64,000 bases of DNA. Origin: Rosa chinensis (lineage: Eukaryota > Streptophyta > Magnoliopsida > Rosales > Rosaceae). Under the pieces are notes generated by a model. It was not told the origin of the DNA. It ran no database searches and saw nothing but the letters and a program-made list of their open reading frames with translations. A program made the translations under genes and the position numbers. The stretch lies in assembly GCF_002994745.2 (NCBI RefSeq), contig NC_037090.1, forward strand, positions 4,151,501-4,215,500. The letters are read 5' to 3'. This document shows positions 60,305 through 64,000 of this stretch, in pieces (the first letter of the stretch is position 1; each line of letters opens with the position of its first letter).

Positions 60305-60470
60305 TTAAACCAACTGTTTCAAACTGTTTCAACAATGCGGCCCAAAACACCCCAAACTGTTGCAGAAATCCAGCCCAACATATCCAAAACTGTTTCAGAA
60401 ACTCGGCCCAACATATCCACTACTGTTTCAAAAACTCGGCCCAATGAATTTCGCCAAAAGTATTTCAGAA
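60305..60470. repeat. Imperfect short tandem repeats
   Basis: Four to five copies of AACTGTTTCAGAAACTCGGC-like units with CCCAACATATCC spacers, just upstream of the WOX promoter. The ORFs across this region in both strands follow from the repeat. Confidence 0.8.
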
Positions 60471-60752
60471 CTCGGCCCATCGGGCCTCCACCCACAGCTA
60501 CAGTGAGGGCCTTGATCAGAAAAAAACGCAGGTACGGCCCACTTGCCACGGCTTATCCCTTCCGTGATTTACGGCAGTCAAAATCACTTTCGGCTAAAGC
60601 GGTCTGCCACAGCGCCTCGAGATCCATCCTGTCCCCCTACGCGCTCTACACGCGTCAACCATTTTTCCGGGTTTCAGGGCGACTTTAATCCAACGCGTAG
60701 ATTTAATCTCTGAGATCGTGCATCCAACGGTGGAGATCTGCTCACCTCGTTC

Positions 60753-60760
60753 TATAAATA
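60753..60760 (+). promoter_or_regulatory. TATA box of the WOX-like gene
   Basis: TATAAATA in the context CTCGTTCTATAAATAGG, about 300 bp before the ATG. It is followed by a pyrimidine-rich leader (TCTCTC and CTTCTTTC runs) typical of plant 5' UTRs. Confidence 0.65.
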
Positions 60761-61061
60761 GGTGCATTCTGAGGGCGCAACTGTTCACTCCAAAGGAAAG
60801 AAAAATCTCTCCTGAGTTCCAACCCTTCTCTCTCAACTCTTCAGCTTTCCCCTTCTTTCAAAACTCAATCCTTTCTTCTTCGATTCAATCCTTCTCCTTC
60901 CAAATCTTCTCTCCCATCTAGTTGATTCAATCACTTCTTTCCTCTGAGCTTTCAAATCTCCAACACCCCATCATCAACCTCAGTCCTTCTAAGATCAATC
61001 CGCCACAAACACTCAATCACTCTGTTGATCTTCACTTTTCACTTCCTTTCAACCCAACACC

Positions 61062-61757
61062 ATGGAACCACGAACTCTGCAACTAATGGAGCTTCAAACC
61101 CAACAACACATGGAACTACAACAACAGCAACCAACTGAGGAGGGAGGAAGCAACCAAGCAGCCGGGAGTAGTGCCAACACGCCTATCAGGCCAACTAATA
61201 ACCGGTGGGCTCCCACACCAGCTCAACTGAGAATCCTCCAGGAGCTTTACTACGACAGGGCGCTTAAAAACCCAACTCCAGAGCAGATTCAAGGGATCTG
61301 TCTCCATCTGAAGCCGTATGGGCAGATCGAGAACAAAAACGTTTTCTATTGGTTCCAGAACCTCAAGGCTCGTGAGAGTCAGAAGTTGAAAGAAATCCGG
61401 AACGTACGGGTTGGTGGATCCCTCGATCTCAAATTTGGATCCACAAGTTCTACTGAAGGTGGCAGATCCATCGATCTCAACTTCGGTTCCACCGATTCCA
61501 CTGGTGATGATGGATTGATCGATCTAACCCTTGGGTTACGATCATTCATGGAACGACGAGGAGGAGATCACCAAGAGGTCGAGACTCTTCCTCTGTTCCC
61601 TGAGCACGGTGAAGACATCCTTGGTAACCCGAAGACTACATCCGAGGAAGTTAACACATTTGGTTACTATTCAGGTGGCTCAGGCGGTTACAACAGTGGT
61701 TCACCTGTTTCTCTTGAGCTCAGCCTCAATCCATTCGGAGCCGCTGACCTAGCTTAG
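61062..61757 (+). CDS. Intronless WUSCHEL-like homeobox (WOX) transcription factor, 231 aa
   Basis: The N-terminal 45 residues are Gln-rich. The homeodomain spans about 47-112, with RWAPTPAQLRILQELYY in helix 1 and KNVFYWFQN in helix 3, the WUS-class signature. A WUS-box TLPLFPEH lies at 175-182. EAR-type repressor motifs occur at 155-159 (LTLGL) and 218-222 (LELSL). Residues 119-160 hold three related (S/L)(I/L)DL.(F/L)G units. WUS-clade proteins are nuclear repressors that maintain stem cells. Differences from canonical WUS are Leu for His after WFQN, and Ser in KARESQK where ARERQK is usual. Most WOX genes have introns, often in or near the homeobox; this ORF has none, suggesting a retrocopy. 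It lies antisense inside a young LTR retrotransposon with its own TATA and a possible poly-A region after 61770. The frame is completely open, so it may still be expressed. Confidence 0.9.
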   Translation: MEPRTLQLMELQTQQHMELQQQQPTEEGGSNQAAGSSANTPIRPTNNRWAPTPAQLRILQELYYDRALKNPTPEQIQGICLHLKPYGQIENKNVFYWFQNLKARESQKLKEIRNVRVGGSLDLKFGSTSSTEGGRSIDLNFGSTDSTGDDGLIDLTLGLRSFMERRGGDHQEVETLPLFPEHGEDILGNPKTTSEEVNTFGYYSGGSGGYNSGSPVSLELSLNPFGAADLA

Positions 61758-63705
61758 AATAGTGCAGTCCTTTGTTTGTTTATTTTGTAATCTAACTAAA
61801 TCAATAAGATTGAATGCATGTCGTACTTTCTTTAAACAACTAACAACGACACCAAGGGTCGAACCTTGGTCAATCCTTGCTCGTTCAAAACCTTCGTCAA
61901 CTATGCTGCACGCCTCATTCATAATAATGTATCACAAACAATATTCAATATCTATCAATCAATTAAGTCACACAAAGGTCTAGCTAGCATTATTTGAGTC
62001 AAACCAAACACAAACAATTCCGTTGCTAGAATTAGGAATTAATAAAATTAAGCGCTTCCTGAGTTAACTAGGAAAACCCACACCTTAGAGTTACACTTAC
62101 AACACATATAAAATCTCCACTAATTCATCAAACAATTGTTTCAACAAAAACTTATCACTAGTTCCGTTCCTACCAACAACCCTGATTTCAAAACAATTAA
62201 AACACTCAGAGACAATCCAAAAATATTGTCTCCGACACTTACACAAAACCTCAATCTCCTCAAGGTAGCTAACACAATTCACAAGCTCTTTTCCGAACAA
62301 TCCTTAATATAAGACAAAGGACACCCGTCCAACAGCTTGTGTCACACCAATCGATATCCGGATCCGAACGTGGTCCCACCACAATAATGATCCAATTTGC
62401 TCAAATAATCATCACTGAAGTACGTCACTTAAAACAGACTACAATACCTTCCACCATCCACTAATATAATATCACAACCCATTCGTCCGGCAAACTTCCA
62501 CTAAGAGTCTATCACAATTCAACCTTCAAGACTCCGTGATTCAAAATTCGAATCAGATTCCGTATCACAAAGTAATTCCGTTCAAATTTCTAAGAACACC
62601 CAACTATAACACTATCACTATTCCCCAAATTTACGTATCACCGTTTCACTCATAAATGGATAAGCAAAGGAATCCATTTGCATAATACCACATACGAAGA
62701 GTTGATTCCAACTCTCCCAATTATTTACCGACCAAAGTTGTAACTCTATTATAAAACCTTAAGCATTCTTCCAATTCTTGCACTTCAAGCACATAACTGC
62801 AAAAGCCCACTCTTGTTAATCTCCCTACTCGCTACCATACAAGACTCAGATAGACAAAACTATAAGTCATGGTATCAAAAATCAATCTCTTTTATTTCGA
62901 GCAAAACTATGCTCATACACCTTGGTTAGGTCAACGACCCAAAATGACAATTCTAAAAATCTCGTCCTACTTATATCTCTCAATTACTATCATCACTTCT
63001 CACTTGCCATCATCAGTGACCAAAGTCACTTGAAAACAAAGACTCTAGCCATAACAACCCAGAATAATTATTCAATTTTCTCTGTAAATGGTTTCCAACA
63101 TTGAGGTTCCCAAAGAACCACCAAAAAGTTTCAATAATATTTCAAATGCTACTTAACAACGAATCACATCACAAAACATCCTTCCCGAAACTTGGTTCAA
63201 AGTCAAACCACCATTATTACCAAGTCCATTTCTACCCACAATCCTGATTCCCGAAGCAATCATATCATCTAGAGACAGCCCAAAGCTATTGTCGCTCGTC
63301 TCAGACACTCAACACAACTCGAACTCTGGTTTCCGCACCTTAATCCCTGCCCCAACGAACTTGTTGACATCAAGGAAAAGACAACCACAACATTTTCCGC
63401 GAATCACATTTCGTAGCACAATTCGAAACTGTAGAGTAGTTTTACTCTACCATCACCAGAGATAGGCGTAAGACAGTTAACCAATCGAATACGCAAAGAA
63501 AGTCCTAGGAGGTCGGCGTACAAGAGGCATAGCACCAGAAGAAAACCAACTGACTTTGTACCTTACACACTTGATGAATACCACAGCACCGAAGAGCACA
63601 CGATGGGGAACCGCTGCAGTCGGGCCATCACTCGAGAGGTACTGGGCAACACCGAGTATATAAGGTAACAGAATAGAAACGAGTCTACAGAACCTAACAA
63701 CCTAA
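61758..63705. other. Interior 5' region of the retrotransposon
   Basis: No intact ORF longer than 73 codons. Two stretches (about 62150-62300 and 63190-63340) are diverged copies of each other, sharing CAACCCTGAT/CAATCCTGAT, GAGACA(A/G)(T/C)CC and a GTCTC.GACACT motif. On the minus strand, where the element's genes should lie, I cannot recognise gag or pol. Confidence 0.45.
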
Positions 63706-63718
63706 TGCTCTGATACCA
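63706..63718 (-). other. Primer-binding site of the large retrotransposon
   Basis: The reverse complement begins TGGTATCAGAGCA, complementary to the 3' end of initiator Met-tRNA, 3 nt inside the right LTR. Confidence 0.85.
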
Positions 63719-63721
63719 AAT

Positions 63722-64000
63722 TGACAGGACCCGCCCCGAATTACACCCTGAAATCCGAGGTGGCCCTGTGGGGCCCACCTTAGGGATAACTCTACAAAAA
63801 ATTCGGCAGAGTCACCTCTAAAATGGACTACCCAAAAACCTGTAAAACACACTAAACACTTCAAGCAAACCAACCTTATACTCCTGGAGCCACCCTGCTC
63901 CCAATCACCAACAACTCCACTTTCACAAAACACAAAACTCAAAATACTAATCCCAAGGTTATGCAGAGCAATACTACTATACACAGGGATATAACAGATG
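63722..64000 (-). repeat. 5' LTR of the WOX-bearing retrotransposon, partial
   Basis: 279 bp before the window ends. Identical to 56808-57085 apart from one additional A in the run after CTCTAC. Confidence 0.95.

Larger units (their letters stand above)
56808..64000 (-). mobile_element. Large LTR retrotransposon (Tekay/Del-like ends) carrying a WOX gene; right LTR cut by window edge
   Basis: The left LTR is 56808-59292 (2485 bp). On the minus strand it starts TGTAACGTCCCGAACC and ends GGGTCCTGTCA. The right LTR starts at 63722 and runs off the window. The reversed primer-binding site TGCTCTGATACCA (63706-63718) is 3 nt from it. The polypurine tract AAGGAGGGGAGAT (minus, 59293-59305) adjoins the left LTR, preceded by TTTCGAGGACGAAATTG, a phrase typical of the pol end of Tekay/Del chromoviruses. 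Over the 279 bp available the LTRs differ by one A in an A-run. The 4.4-kb interior has no gag, protease, integrase or RT that I can see, and contains tRNA-like modules and a homeobox gene in antisense. The left flank is AAGAG; the right flank is outside the window. Confidence 0.85.

Noticed and set aside
60335..60688. 117-codon plus ORF and a 76-codon minus ORF
   Set aside because: Both follow from short tandem repeats upstream of the WOX promoter; the TVS/RP pattern is repeat-driven.

Overview
The window is nuclear DNA of a dicot plant. It has intron-containing plant genes, plant-specific families (DMP/DUF679, WUSCHEL-type homeobox), and plant transposons (CACTA, hAT, MULE, PIF/Harbinger, Helitron, Copia-like, Tekay-like, TRIM, LINE). 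A Rosaceae host is a guess from the overall look, not something the sequence proves. I see no bacterial genes, organelle genes, CRISPR arrays, rRNA genes or intact tRNA genes. Layout: 1-7688 is the right part of an autonomous-type CACTA (En/Spm) element. It carries a TNP2-like transposase gene with one in-frame stop, a 650-bp 12-bp-period minisatellite in its first intron, and an apparently intact seven-exon Transposase_24-type gene. 7689-10723 is a GGGCC-rich hAT-like element with another hAT nested in it. From about 11.2 kb to 53 kb lies an array of DMP (DUF679) membrane-protein genes made by repeated segmental duplication. Its members are a 3' fragment (11839-12569), an expressed-looking copy (19286-19927), a copy with two 1-bp frameshifts (33654-34385), an intact 235-codon copy (37992-38699) and a highly decayed copy (51930-52890). 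Almost every gap between them is filled by transposons. Many insertions have exact target-site duplications, and because the flanking DNA is duplicated, several have a visible empty site in a sister copy. Two Copia-like retroelements (29139-32028 and 48538-51803) carry only gag and no pol. A 5.7-kb CACTA (41216-46914) lies inside an LTR-like insertion and carries an exon that looks like the K-box of an AGAMOUS/SEEDSTICK-clade MADS gene. From 56808 to beyond the right edge lies a large minus-strand LTR retrotransposon (2.5-kb LTRs, Tekay/Del-like ends). Its interior has no recognisable gag or pol. Instead it holds a plus-strand (antisense) intronless WUSCHEL-like homeobox ORF (61062-61757) with its own TATA box, a WUS-box and EAR-type motifs. 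The two LTRs differ by one base in the 279 bp that can be compared, so the insertion is young. This WOX-bearing element is the most interesting object in the window. Functional logic: the only plausible host functions are the DMP proteins (four-pass membrane proteins; known relatives act in endomembranes, senescence and gamete fusion) and possibly the WUS-like factor. Everything else is transposon biology, and the duplicated DMP blocks serve as a natural record of insertion order.
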